Positions 1 to 6,787 of a stretch of 11,247 bases of DNA are shown here, one piece after another. The stretch's first letter is position 1; every line of letters starts with the position of its first letter. The DNA comes from an uncultured Mollicutes bacterium (GTDB lineage: Bacteria; Bacillota_I; Bacilli_A; RF39; UBA660): contig USTO01000019.1 of the NCBI GenBank assembly GCA_900557675.1, positions 1 to 11,247 on the forward strand, in the 5' to 3' direction. The translations under genes and the position numbers were made by a program. The notes beneath the pieces were generated by a model. It worked only from the letters and a program-made list of their open reading frames with translations, made no database searches and was not told the origin of the DNA.

Positions 1-1559
1 GAGAGCCTAGTGTGGATGCTGGAAAAACTAAAACTACGACAACAAATTATAGTTATACAGGGGCCGTACAAACGGCTACTCTTAAAGCAGGTACTCATAA
101 GCTAGAAGTATGGGGTGCTGAAGGAGGAAATGGTGCAAATAGTTCATCTGGATTTGACTCTTCTAGTGGTGCATTAGGAGGAAAAGGTGGATATTCTTAT
201 GGAACACTAACTTTAAGTGAAACAACAAAAGCATATATTTATATTGGTGGTGCAGGAGAAAAAATAACCAGTTCTATAACAACAGGTGGAAAAGGTGGAT
301 TTAACGGTGGGGGTTCTGGCGGTGTTTCCGGCAGTATGAGTCGTTCAGGTGGAGGTGGCGGAGCATCAGACATTAGACTCGGAACTGATTCGCTATATGC
401 GAGAGTGATAGTTGCAGGTGGTGGCGGATCAACTACTTGGGGACCATCATCAGAATCAGCAGGTTATGGTGGTGGAACTACTGGTGGAACAGGGCAAGGG
501 ACATCTGGTGGAACTGGAGGTTCGCAAACATTAGGCGGAAAAAATGGTAATGCAGGAAGTTTTGGTCAAGGTGGTAATGCTATTGCTTCCAGTAGTTCAA
601 CTAATATTAGTGGAGCAGGTGGTGGTGGCTGGTATGGTGGTGGTTCTGGAATTGGTTCAAACACGAGTGGATCTAAAGCACATGGTGGTGGTGGTTCAGG
701 ATACGTGTATACTTCTGAAACTTCATCAAGTTATCCATCAGGATGCCTCTTAAATAGTAGTTATTATTTAACTAATGCCTCTACCATAGCAGGTAACACT
801 TCCTTTACAGATAATACAGGTAGTACAGTAACAGGACATTCAGGAAATGGATATGCAAGGATAACTTCCACTGTTAAAACATCTACGATTCCAAGTGTAA
901 AATTTAACGTTGATGCTTTAAGTTCTTCATCCATTATTAATTTAAAAGACGTTTCTGTTTGTAATGATAATGGAAGTGGTTGTAATATAATATTGATTAA
1001 ACCTAGTAATACAAGTAATATGAAGAAAAATAGTACAAATGAAGTAATTTATATACTTGCAGATAATAATGGCAAAAGATATAAATATGTAAAAAAGATA
1101 TATTATGGTAATATTTTAAATGGATGGGCAAGTAATGCAGTTCAACAAGCAAGCGATAATACAACAGGAGATAATGGAAGTGGAATATATAAGGTTTCAC
1201 ATAACACTATTGCTAGTGGTTCTAGTGCTACGGGAAGTGAAATAAAATCAAGTACTGATTATAGATATTATGGAGTAACTCCTAATAATTATATCTGTCT
1301 TGATAATAGTAGTAATCCATGTGAGGATAGACATTTATATAGAATAATAGGAAGTATATATGATGAGGTAGATAGAGTTAATAAATTAAAAGTGATAAAA
1401 GCTACCGTTTTAACAGATGGAAATACTAATAAATTTAGTTGGAATTATATGTCTAATGGAACATACAATAATAATTGGGCAACGGCAACAAATGGAAATT
1501 ATAGTAATAGTTTAACAAGTGGAGCTAGTTTAATGCAACTACTAAATAGTGGTTTATAG
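1..1559 (+). CDS. Secreted glycine-rich surface protein, 5'-partial, ended by a premature TAG
   Basis: The frame is open to the left edge (Glu-Pro-Ser precede the GTG at 12), so the true start and any signal peptide lie outside the window. From about nt 50 to 880 the protein is an ALK/LTK-type glycine-rich domain. It opens with a beta-rich segment (YSYTG, then HKLEVWGAEGG), continues with many GGxGG/GGGG runs, includes ASDIRLG and ARVIVAGGGG, and closes with GNGYARIT. A Ser/Asn/Thr-rich module with spaced Cys pairs (VCNDNGSGC, ICLDNSSNPC) follows, as expected outside the cell. Such proteins in gut Bacilli are cell-surface or secreted; an adhesive role is inference only. The frame stops at TAG 1557-1559, just after LLNSG, but continues in register afterwards (1560-2117). 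The intact protein would exceed 700 residues. The ending is therefore probably a nonsense mutation, real or a sequencing error. Confidence 0.8.
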   Translation, partial: EPSVDAGKTKTTTTNYSYTGAVQTATLKAGTHKLEVWGAEGGNGANSSSGFDSSSGALGGKGGYSYGTLTLSETTKAYIYIGGAGEKITSSITTGGKGGFNGGGSGGVSGSMSRSGGGGGASDIRLGTDSLYARVIVAGGGGSTTWGPSSESAGYGGGTTGGTGQGTSGGTGGSQTLGGKNGNAGSFGQGGNAIASSSSTNISGAGGGGWYGGGSGIGSNTSGSKAHGGGGSGYVYTSETSSSYPSGCLLNSSYYLTNASTIAGNTSFTDNTGSTVTGHSGNGYARITSTVKTSTIPSVKFNVDALSSSSIINLKDVSVCNDNGSGCNIILIKPSNTSNMKKNSTNEVIYILADNNGKRYKYVKKIYYGNILNGWASNAVQQASDNTTGDNGSGIYKVSHNTIASGSSATGSEIKSSTDYRYYGVTPNNYICLDNSSNPCEDRHLYRIIGSIYDEVDRVNKLKVIKATVLTDGNTNKFSWNYMSNGTYNNNWATATNGNYSNSLTSGASLMQLLNSGL

Positions 1560-2117
1560 TGGAATAGAACAAGCGGTAGTTATTATAATAATAGTACAAC
1601 ATCAACTTTGCTTGACTTTAATTCTACAGGCTTAAGTACTAAGGCTCAAAAGTTAGTAAGTGTAAGTAGATATTATTTAGGAGGTTATAATTCTTCAGAA
1701 ATAACACCAACAGATATATATTACAAAGAACGTGGTGCAGAAAAGGCAAGTTCTAATACGCTATATTGGGATGGAAAAGTTGGTCTAATGTATCCAAGTG
1801 ACTATGGGTTTGCCTCTGGTAGTAAGTGTTCACAAAATATAACTTTAAATAAGTATAATGAAACTTGTGCGAATATAAATTGGCTATTTTTAAATAATAA
1901 TACTTGGGAATGGTTCTTAACTCATAATTCAAGTGATACTAATTATGCTTTTAGTATTTATTCAAATGGATTAGTTTATAATTATGCAAGTACTGTTAAT
2001 CCAAATTCTGTTAGGCCAGTATTTTATTTGAGTTCTAATGCTTATATATCTAAGGGAATTGGTACAATTGATAATCCATACCAAGTTATATGGGAAGATG
2101 CACCAGCTCAAAATTAA
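1560..2117 (+). pseudogene. Detached C-terminal part of the glycine-rich surface protein
   Basis: This is 185 codons in the same frame as the upstream gene, separated from it only by the TAG at 1557-1559. It begins WNRTSGSYYN, which reads smoothly on from LLNSGL. It contains a lectin-like C-terminal module with aromatic motifs (LYWDGKVGLMYPSDYGF, WEWFLTHNS) and ends with VRPVFYLSSN and a GTIDNPYQV segment before TAA. The RPVFYL ending is typical of repeated extracellular modules in surface proteins of uncultured Bacilli and somewhat resembles DUF6273-type domains; that match is from memory and weak. A restart is unlikely: the first possible start (TTG 1608) has no Shine-Dalgarno and the first ATG is far inside. 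It is either dead, or expressed by readthrough as part of the full protein. No LPXTG or C-terminal membrane anchor is visible. Confidence 0.7.
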
Positions 2118-2221
2118 TCACATATATAATACATCTGGAACAGCCCTGATGCCATATAAAGAAGGGGCAATAATAAAATGTAGGAACTATATATATAACT
2201 ACTCTTTACTCTAAAACTTAT

Positions 2222-2253
2222 AGTAGGTAATATATATATCCTACTTTTTTCTT
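2222..2253 (+). terminator. Rho-independent terminator of the surface-protein gene
   Basis: A 6-bp stem (AGTAGG 2222-2227, CCTACT 2240-2245) encloses a 12-nt A/T loop and runs into a T-rich tract. It lies about 105 nt after the TAA at 2115-2117. No other gene or clear RNA is visible between 2118 and 2288. Confidence 0.6.
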
Positions 2254-2258
2254 TATTC

Positions 2259-2275
2259 TTACCCCCATAGGGTAA
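2259..2275. repeat. Intergenic palindrome, copy 1 (perfect)
   Basis: TTACCC and GGGTAA are perfect 6-bp inverted arms around CCATA. This copy sits between the two facing terminators of the convergent surface-protein and rnjA genes, far from any promoter. It belongs to the TACCCC(C)(A/G)ATAGGGTA family that recurs at 4074, 7568, 7642, 8744 and 9820. Confidence 0.7.
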
Positions 2276-2278
2276 TAT

Positions 2279-2312
2279 AAAAAAGAACCTATTTATTTTT
2301 AATAGGTCTTTT
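2279..2312 (-). terminator. rnjA terminator overlapping the end of the gene
   Basis: Read on the minus strand, AAAAGA-CCTATT (2312-2301) pairs with AATAGG-TTCTTTT (2293-2281), with one bulged base, and ends in a run of six T (2284-2279). The 5' arm lies in the last codons of rnjA (Lys-Arg-Pro-Ile), so the coding tail and the terminator share sequence. Confidence 0.75.
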
Positions 2313-3968
2313 AATATCCATAATGATAGGAAGAATAATAGGAACTCTGCCTGTTTTTTCAGATAGAATAGGCATAAGAATGCTAATTATTTCACTTTTT
2401 AAATCACCATAATTGAAGTCTTTATGTTTTATTTTTTTAGTTATAATACTACTTATTTTGCGTTGGATATCCTTGATAAGGGCTTCGTTTTCATTAACGA
2501 GGATATATCCACGGGTAGTAATTACAGGACTACCAAGTAACTTCTTATTATGCATATCAATATTTATAACAACAGCAAGGATACCGTTATTAGACATAAG
2601 GACACGGTCTTTAATAATGACATTACTTATATCACCTATACGAGATCCATCTACATATACATCTCCGGCAGTTACTTTTCCAGCTTTAGTTAGGCTTTTT
2701 TTAGTTAGACTTACGACATCGCCGTTTTCAAGAACAAAAGTGTTTCCAGCGGGAATACCGCATTCGATAGCAAGGTCGGCGTGTTTTTTTAGCATTCTAT
2801 ATTCACCGTGATAGGGAATAAAGTATTTTGGTTTAAATAGTCTAAGCATTAGTTTTAATTCTTCTTCGTTAGCGTGTCCGGAAGAGTGGATATTAGTCTC
2901 TCCTCCGTGTGTATATACTTTAACTCCTTTTTGATATAGATTATTTATGGTTTTAGCAACACTACCTGCATTTCCCGGTATTGGAGAAGATGAGAAGACA
3001 ACAACATCAGTTGGTAGTAGTTTGATTTGTCTATGTGTTCCACTTGCAATACGAGAAAGGGCTGCTAATGGTTCTCCCTGACTTCCTGTACATAGTAAGC
3101 ATACGTCACTTGGTTTTTGTTTACTTACTTCATCAGCAGATATTATTATTTTTTTATCTTTTATATAACCACATTTCATTGCTATTTCAATTGATGTATC
3201 CATACTTCGTCCAAATAGGGCTACTTTTCTTTTGTTTTTCTTACAGGTTTCTATGATGTGTTTTAATCTATATATATTGGATGCAAATGTTGCTACTATT
3301 ATACGATTTTCTTTATTTGATGCAAATATTTCACCTAGGTTTTCATCGACTTTGGATTCACTTACACTTATTCCTTCACTAAGGGCATTGGTAGAGTCGC
3401 TCATTAGGACAGCTACGCCTTTTTTTCCTATTTCAGCCATTTTATGGATATCAGCCATTGGTCCAATTGGAGTAAAGTCGAATTTGAAATCTCCAGTCAT
3501 TACAATTGTTCCGTTAGGAGTATTTATGCTTATTCCGTGGGAATCTGGTATGGAGTGAGTTGTTCTAAAGAATTCTATATTGAAGTATTTTGTTTTAACG
3601 GTTGTGTTTTCATTGTATATATTTATTTTATATCTTATATTTCTTTCTTCTAATTTTTTTTCTATTAATTCTTTGGCTACACTTGGTGCATATATTTTTG
3701 GTATTTTAACACTTGATAGGAGAAATGGTATTCCTCCGATATGGTCTTCGTGACCGTGTGTTATTAGTAAGCATTTTATTTTGCTTTCATTTTGTTTTAA
3801 AAAACTTATATCTTGTATTACATAATCTATTCCTAGAAGGCTGTCATCGGGAAACATTACACCGGCATCGATGATGATTATTTCGTTATGGTGCATTACG
3901 CAGTACATATTTTTACCGACTTCACCTAGTCCTCCAAGGGCAAATATTTTGGTGTCTAATTCTTTCAT
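2289..3968 (-). CDS. rnjA: Ribonuclease J (RNase J1 type)
   Basis: 559 aa, close to the usual ~555. RNase J is a metallo-beta-lactamase/beta-CASP nuclease with 5'-3' exonuclease and endonuclease activity on mRNA and rRNA precursors in the cytoplasm of Bacillota. Seen: the metal motif HGHEDH at residues 71-76, H144 in SIPDSHG, D160 in MTGDFKFD, the SDSTNA motif near 190, beta-CASP motifs (TGSQGEP 294-300, SSSPIPGN near 327, HSSGHA 361-366) and the metal-binding H387 in PYHGEY. A C-terminal domain follows from about 440. All active-site residues are present, which favours J1 over the degenerate J2. The ATG at 3968 follows AGGAAGG. The gene has its own promoter and its terminator overlaps the 3' end. 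Several plus-strand open frames inside it are antisense shadows. Confidence 0.95.
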   Translation of the reverse strand: MKELDTKIFALGGLGEVGKNMYCVMHHNEIIIIDAGVMFPDDSLLGIDYVIQDISFLKQNESKIKCLLITHGHEDHIGGIPFLLSSVKIPKIYAPSVAKELIEKKLEERNIRYKINIYNENTTVKTKYFNIEFFRTTHSIPDSHGISINTPNGTIVMTGDFKFDFTPIGPMADIHKMAEIGKKGVAVLMSDSTNALSEGISVSESKVDENLGEIFASNKENRIIVATFASNIYRLKHIIETCKKNKRKVALFGRSMDTSIEIAMKCGYIKDKKIIISADEVSKQKPSDVCLLCTGSQGEPLAALSRIASGTHRQIKLLPTDVVVFSSSPIPGNAGSVAKTINNLYQKGVKVYTHGGETNIHSSGHANEEELKLMLRLFKPKYFIPYHGEYRMLKKHADLAIECGIPAGNTFVLENGDVVSLTKKSLTKAGKVTAGDVYVDGSRIGDISNVIIKDRVLMSNNGILAVVINIDMHNKKLLGSPVITTRGYILVNENEALIKDIQRKISSIITKKIKHKDFNYGDLKSEIISILMPILSEKTGRVPIILPIIMDIKRPIKNK

Positions 3969-4042
3969 TTTCCTTCCTTTCTTTTATTACCGTTAAAAAA
4001 ATATAAATAAAATTAAAAAAGAATATCTCACTTACGTTTTAT

Positions 4043-4071
4043 ATTATACCATTAACTTTGTTTTGTGTCAA
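4043..4071 (-). promoter_or_regulatory. rnjA sigma-A promoter
   Basis: On the minus strand TTGACA (4071-4066), a 17-bp spacer and TATAAT (4048-4043) form a perfect consensus promoter, giving a leader of about 70 nt to the rnjA ATG. The intergenic palindrome copy at 4074-4088 ends just upstream of the -35 box. Confidence 0.85.
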
Positions 4072-4073
4072 AT

Positions 4074-4088
4074 CCCTATCGGGGGTAA
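4074..4088 (-). repeat. Intergenic palindrome, copy 2, next to the rnjA promoter
   Basis: Minus strand reads TTACCCCCGATAGGG, with 2 bases between it and the -35 hexamer of the rnjA promoter. Same family as the copies at 2259, 7568, 7642, 8744 and 9820. Nothing else is evident from 4089 to 4140. Confidence 0.7.
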
Positions 4089-4140
4089 GTATAAAGATAG
4101 GGGAAAGTGAGGGATAAATTTATTAAGAGGGAATGGGTGT

Positions 4141-4173
4141 AATAAAATCCATACGATGTGTATGGATTTTATT
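4141..4173 (-). terminator. Strong terminator hairpin after the 4240-4653 gene
   Basis: A perfect 14-bp stem (4141-4154 with 4160-4173) encloses a 5-nt loop. Both strands end in TTTTATT, so it could work in both directions. It lies downstream of the minus-strand gene 4240-4653 and upstream of the rnjA promoter, insulating them. A second hairpin (TATATAG 4178-4184, CTATATA 4190-4196) stands just beside it, so minus-strand transcripts meet two hairpins in succession. Confidence 0.75.
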
Positions 4174-4239
4174 ATGATATATAGTTTTGCTATATAAGTA
4201 TTAGGGCTTTATTCTATAAAAAGTGTCCAATTCCAGTTT

Positions 4240-4653
4240 TTAGGGAGTAGTTTTAGTTCTTTTTAATTTTTTGCCATTTTGTTTAGGTAGTAATATACTA
4301 GTAGTTATAGTGGCTGTTTTTATTATTTCTTCTTTATTTTCACAAGATAAGTTTATGGGATCACCTTTCATTATTATGGAGTTTCCTCTTCTACTTGTTA
4401 ATTTTGTTTGTTTATTTGGGGTTGTTTCTTTAATCCATTTGTTTTTGTCATATATTGTTATTATGGGGATTATTCCTTTCTTTTCGGTTTCTTTTGTTAT
4501 TACTATGAGGTTATAGTTTCTTTTTTCGGGGTCTCTACTATTTATAAGGGGTGATATGTCTAGTGTATCGAGGTTACTTTCTAGGGGAGATGTGTTTGGG
4601 TAAGTACAATAAATAGTAGCTTTGTAAGATGTTTCTTTTCTTTTTTTTAACAT
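4240..4653 (-). CDS. Hypothetical 137-aa protein
   Basis: Not recognised. The protein is basic, rich in Lys, Thr, Asn and Ile, with no signal peptide or membrane segment. The middle (NYNLIVITKE, then GIIPIITIYDKNKW, about residues 46-72) reads like beta-strands, and the end is strongly basic (NGKKLKRTKT). Evidence that it is real: a good minus-strand promoter (TTTACT, 17 bp, TACAAT), AAAGGA 8 nt before the ATG at 4653, and a strong hairpin terminator after the TAA. Its codons favour A/C endings, as in rnjA on the same strand. The predicted transcript starts only about 15 nt before the ATG, so the ribosome site is at the very 5' end. The opposite frame (4271-4516) is very hydrophobic and lacks signals. 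Function unknown; possibly lineage-restricted. Confidence 0.65.
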   Translation of the reverse strand: MLKKRKETSYKATIYCTYPNTSPLESNLDTLDISPLINSRDPEKRNYNLIVITKETEKKGIIPIITIYDKNKWIKETTPNKQTKLTSRRGNSIIMKGDPINLSCENKEEIIKTATITTSILLPKQNGKKLKRTKTTP

Positions 4654-4674
4654 TGTATCAGTCCTTTCACGATA

Positions 4675-4703
4675 ATTGTAACATAAGTAATATAGGAAGT
4701 AAA
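4675..4703 (-). promoter_or_regulatory. Promoter of the hypothetical gene 4240-4653
   Basis: Minus strand TTTACT (4703-4698), 17-bp spacer, TACAAT (4680-4675). It is divergent from the pgk promoter; the two are about 120 bp apart. Confidence 0.65.
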
Positions 4704-4779
4704 GTAGCAGTTTTTTAAAAATTGTAATAGTATACTTGCAGAAATTTAAAAACTGTAAGTATTATTCTACGTTTTTAGT

Positions 4780-4790
4780 CCCTTAGGGTA
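4780..4790 (-). repeat. Degenerate copy of the intergenic palindrome
   Basis: Minus strand reads TACCCTAAGGG, with the same arms as the intact copies but a shorter centre. It lies between the divergent promoters, about 30 bp upstream of the pgk -35 box. It may be chance or a decayed copy. Confidence 0.3.
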
Positions 4791-4822
4791 GTAATAAAAA
4801 GTGTCAAATGGTTGTAAAAAGA

Positions 4823-4851
4823 TTTACTTATGGAAAATAGTGTAGTATACT
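4823..4851 (+). promoter_or_regulatory. pgk-tpiA promoter
   Basis: TTTACT (4823-4828), 17-bp spacer, TATACT (4846-4851), giving a leader of about 20 nt to the ATG at 4879. A 7-base Spo0A-box match (TGTCAAA, 4802-4808) lies 14 bp upstream of the -35 box; single matches of this length are expected by chance. A weaker alternative promoter (TTGCAG, 18 bp, TATTAT) lies near 4736-4765. Confidence 0.65.
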
Positions 4852-4878
4852 TTTATTAGGTTAATAAAGGGAGGCTTT

Positions 4879-6045
4879 ATGAAAACAATTAGGGATTTTG
4901 ATTTAAATGGTAAGAGAGTCATTATTAGATGTGATTTTAATGTGCCGATGAAGGGGACGAAAATAGCTGATGATACGAGGATTAGAGAGAGTTTGGAGAC
5001 TATAGAGTATGCTATTAATAATGGGGCTAAAGTTATACTTATGAGTCATCTTGGTAAGGTTAAAACTAAAGAGGATATGGATGGTAAGAGTTTATTTCCT
5101 GTTAGTGAAAGGCTTAGTAAGTTATTAAAGAAAGAGGTTAAGTTTTGCCCGAAAACTCACGGTAAAATGCTTAGTAATATGGTTAATAAACTTGAATGTG
5201 GGGATGTTCTTCTTATGGAGAATACGAGATTTGAGGATATTAATGGTAAGAGAGAAAGTGGTAATGATGAGGAACTTGGTAGGGAGTGGGCAAGTTTAGG
5301 GGATATATTTATTAATGATGCTTATGGTACTCTGCATAGACCTCATACTTCGGTAGTTGGTATATGTAAGTATTTGCCTAGTGGTATTGGTTTTTTGGTT
5401 GAAAAAGAGATTACAAAGATAGATAGTATTATGAAAGAGAAGAGTCATCCTTTTGTTATTGTTATGGGTGGTAAGAAGATTAGTGATAAGATTAAACTTA
5501 CGGAAAATCTTATTAAGAAGTGTGATAGAATACTTGTTGGTGGGGCTCTATGTTATTCGTTTTTATATGCTAAGGGGGTTAATGTTGGTAAGAATTTGGT
5601 TGATATGGATAGTATTAAGTTTTGTAAGAGAATGCTTAAAAGATATGGGCATAAGATTATACTTCCAGTTGATGCTATTACGGGAGATAATGTTGTTAAG
5701 AGTATAAATAAGTTAGATGATAATGATATTTGCTTTGATATTGGTCCAAAGACAATTAGGTTATTTGAAAGAAAACTTTGGAGAAGTAAAAGGGTTATTT
5801 TAAATGGTCCACTAGGAATGTTTGAAGATGATAGATTTATCTATGGGACAAAGGCTATATATGAGTATATTGTAAGAAAGAATATTAAGGCTTTAGTTGG
5901 TGGAGGAGATAGTATTAGTTCCATTAATAAACTTGGTTTTACGGGTAAGTTTTATCACGTATCTACGGGTGGAGGAGCTACTTTAGAATATTTATCGGGT
6001 ATTAAACTGCCTGGTATTATGGCTATTAAAGAAAGGAAGGATTAG
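4879..6045 (+). CDS. pgk: Phosphoglycerate kinase
   Basis: 388 aa, full length for the family (~390-400). It transfers phosphate between 1,3-bisphosphoglycerate and ADP, the first ATP-yielding step of glycolysis, in the cytoplasm. N-domain (substrate side): RCDFNVP with D19 and N21, R34 in DTRIRES, H57 in SHLGK, R117 in ENTRFED, R154 in LHRPH. C-domain (nucleotide side): MGGKKISDK with K200 and K204, DIGPKT 287-292, NGPLGMFE ending at E316, GGGDS 341-345 and STGGGATLE. The normally conserved Arg of the SHLGR motif is Lys (K60). The ATG at 4879 follows GGGAGG. It is the first gene of an operon with tpiA, 1 nt apart. gapA, often the partner upstream, is absent here. Confidence 0.95.
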   Translation: MKTIRDFDLNGKRVIIRCDFNVPMKGTKIADDTRIRESLETIEYAINNGAKVILMSHLGKVKTKEDMDGKSLFPVSERLSKLLKKEVKFCPKTHGKMLSNMVNKLECGDVLLMENTRFEDINGKRESGNDEELGREWASLGDIFINDAYGTLHRPHTSVVGICKYLPSGIGFLVEKEITKIDSIMKEKSHPFVIVMGGKKISDKIKLTENLIKKCDRILVGGALCYSFLYAKGVNVGKNLVDMDSIKFCKRMLKRYGHKIILPVDAITGDNVVKSINKLDDNDICFDIGPKTIRLFERKLWRSKRVILNGPLGMFEDDRFIYGTKAIYEYIVRKNIKALVGGGDSISSINKLGFTGKFYHVSTGGGATLEYLSGIKLPGIMAIKERKD

Positions 6046-6046
6046 T

Positions 6047-6676
6047 ATGGATAAAGTTATTGTAATGAATCATAAAATGGGCCTTTTATATGATGATTTA
6101 TATCATTATATAGATGGAATTAATGGTATAGAGAAGGATGTTAATATTATTGTTTGCCCTAGTGATATTTATTTAGAGAGTTTTATTAATAATGGTTATT
6201 ATGCGGTAGGAGCTCAAAATGTTAGTTTTTATGAGGATATTAATCATACGGGATATATTAGCACGGATATGCTTAAGAGTTTAGGAGCTGAGTATGTTAT
6301 TGTGGGACATAGAGAAGCGGGTGACAGTGTAGAGGTTATTAAGAAAAAGTTTAATGCTTGTTTGGATGCTAATCTTATTCCTATACTTTGTATTCAAAGT
6401 GAAGATGATTTGCATTTATTAAAGGGTGTACATCATATTGAATTTATTGTGTTTGCTTATGAACCGGAAAATGGTTTTAATGAGGAAGAACTTCGGCATA
6501 TATATGGTAAACTTAAAGATGAATATGGGGTAAAACCTACTATAATATATGGGGGAAATGTTAATGTAGATAATATTAATGATTATATGAAAAATGAGTA
6601 TTTGAGTGGGGTTTTACTTGGTAGTATGAGTAGTGATATTGATAAGGTTAGAGATATTATTGATATGATAGAGTAG
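6047..6676 (+). CDS. tpiA: Triosephosphate isomerase, shortened and divergent
   Basis: Interconverts dihydroxyacetone phosphate and glyceraldehyde 3-phosphate in glycolysis. It has only 209 aa against about 250 for the family. The catalytic residues can be matched: K10 in MNHKM (usually NWKMN), H88 in IVGHREAG (usually GHSERR) and E139 in FAYEPENG. GAQN (55-58) and YGGNVN (168-173) are also family-like. The phosphate-gripping lid (AYEPVWAIGTG in typical enzymes) is cut short: AYEP runs directly into ENGFNEEEL. The SERRE segment and several helices are also reduced. It is translationally coupled to pgk: AAGGAAGG (6033-6040) lies inside the pgk end, 1 nt separates the genes, and tandem TAG stops end it. 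The fold assignment is firm. Whether it is an efficient isomerase, or a paralogue with another role, cannot be decided here. Confidence 0.82.
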   Translation: MDKVIVMNHKMGLLYDDLYHYIDGINGIEKDVNIIVCPSDIYLESFINNGYYAVGAQNVSFYEDINHTGYISTDMLKSLGAEYVIVGHREAGDSVEVIKKKFNACLDANLIPILCIQSEDDLHLLKGVHHIEFIVFAYEPENGFNEEELRHIYGKLKDEYGVKPTIIYGGNVNVDNINDYMKNEYLSGVLLGSMSSDIDKVRDIIDMIE

Positions 6677-6710
6677 TAGAGAAGTTCGTTAAAAACTTCT
6701 CTATTTTTTT
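6677..6710 (+). terminator. pgk-tpiA operon terminator
   Basis: A perfect 10-bp stem (TAGAGAAGTT 6677-6686, AACTTCTCTA 6694-6703), a 7-nt loop and seven T residues (6704-6710). The stem begins immediately after the tpiA stop and includes the second, tandem TAG. Confidence 0.9.
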
Positions 6711-6723
6711 GTAAAGGAGATGG

Positions 6724-6758
6724 TTCGACATTTTTTGACACAGTGGTAGTTATATAAT
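6724..6758 (+). promoter_or_regulatory. spo0A promoter region with two Spo0A boxes
   Basis: TTCGACA (6724-6730) and TTTGACA (6734-6740) both match the reverse complement of the known Spo0A box TGTCRAA and lie 10 bp apart, one helical turn. A TATAAT at 6753-6758 is only 12 bp from the TTGACA at 6735-6740, too close for an ordinary sigma-A pair, but 22 bp from TCGACA at 6725-6730. An unusual 22-bp spacing with Spo0A boxes over the -35 region is known from the B. subtilis spoIIG promoter, which Spo0A~P activates. Direct autoregulation is inferred. Confidence 0.55.
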
Positions 6759-6787
6759 TAGTACGTAAAGAAAGAGAGGATAAAAAG

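Noticed and set aside
100..880. Tandem repeat or CRISPR-like array in the Gly-rich region
   Set aside because: The repetition is irregular Gly/Ser codon repetition within a coding frame, without constant repeat length or spacers.
544..1200. Open frames 544-753 (plus) and 1003-1200 (minus) in the surface gene
   Set aside because: They arise from Gly/Val codon repeats and AT-rich sequence in other frames of the glycine-rich protein, with no start signals.
2413..3653. Plus-strand open frames opposite rnjA (2413-2811, 3035-3256, 3232-3558, 3444-3653)
   Set aside because: They are antisense to the clearly conserved RNase J gene, lack ribosome sites and encode hydrophobic shadow peptides.
4271..4516. 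Plus-strand 81-codon hydrophobic frame
   Set aside because: It is opposite the 4240-4653 gene, which alone has promoter, ribosome site and terminator signals; antisense of Lys/Asn-rich coding reads as Phe/Ile/Val-rich.
4802..4808. Spo0A box upstream of pgk (TGTCAAA)
   Set aside because: A lone 7-base match; I estimate a few such matches by chance in a window of this size and composition.
4667..4878. Riboswitch or small RNA between the divergent promoters upstream of pgk
   Set aside because: The pgk leader is only about 20 nt from the likely promoter, and no extended structure or terminator is visible.
5453..5707. Plus-strand 84-codon frame inside pgk
   Set aside because: It is an alternative frame of a well-conserved gene and has no ribosome site.
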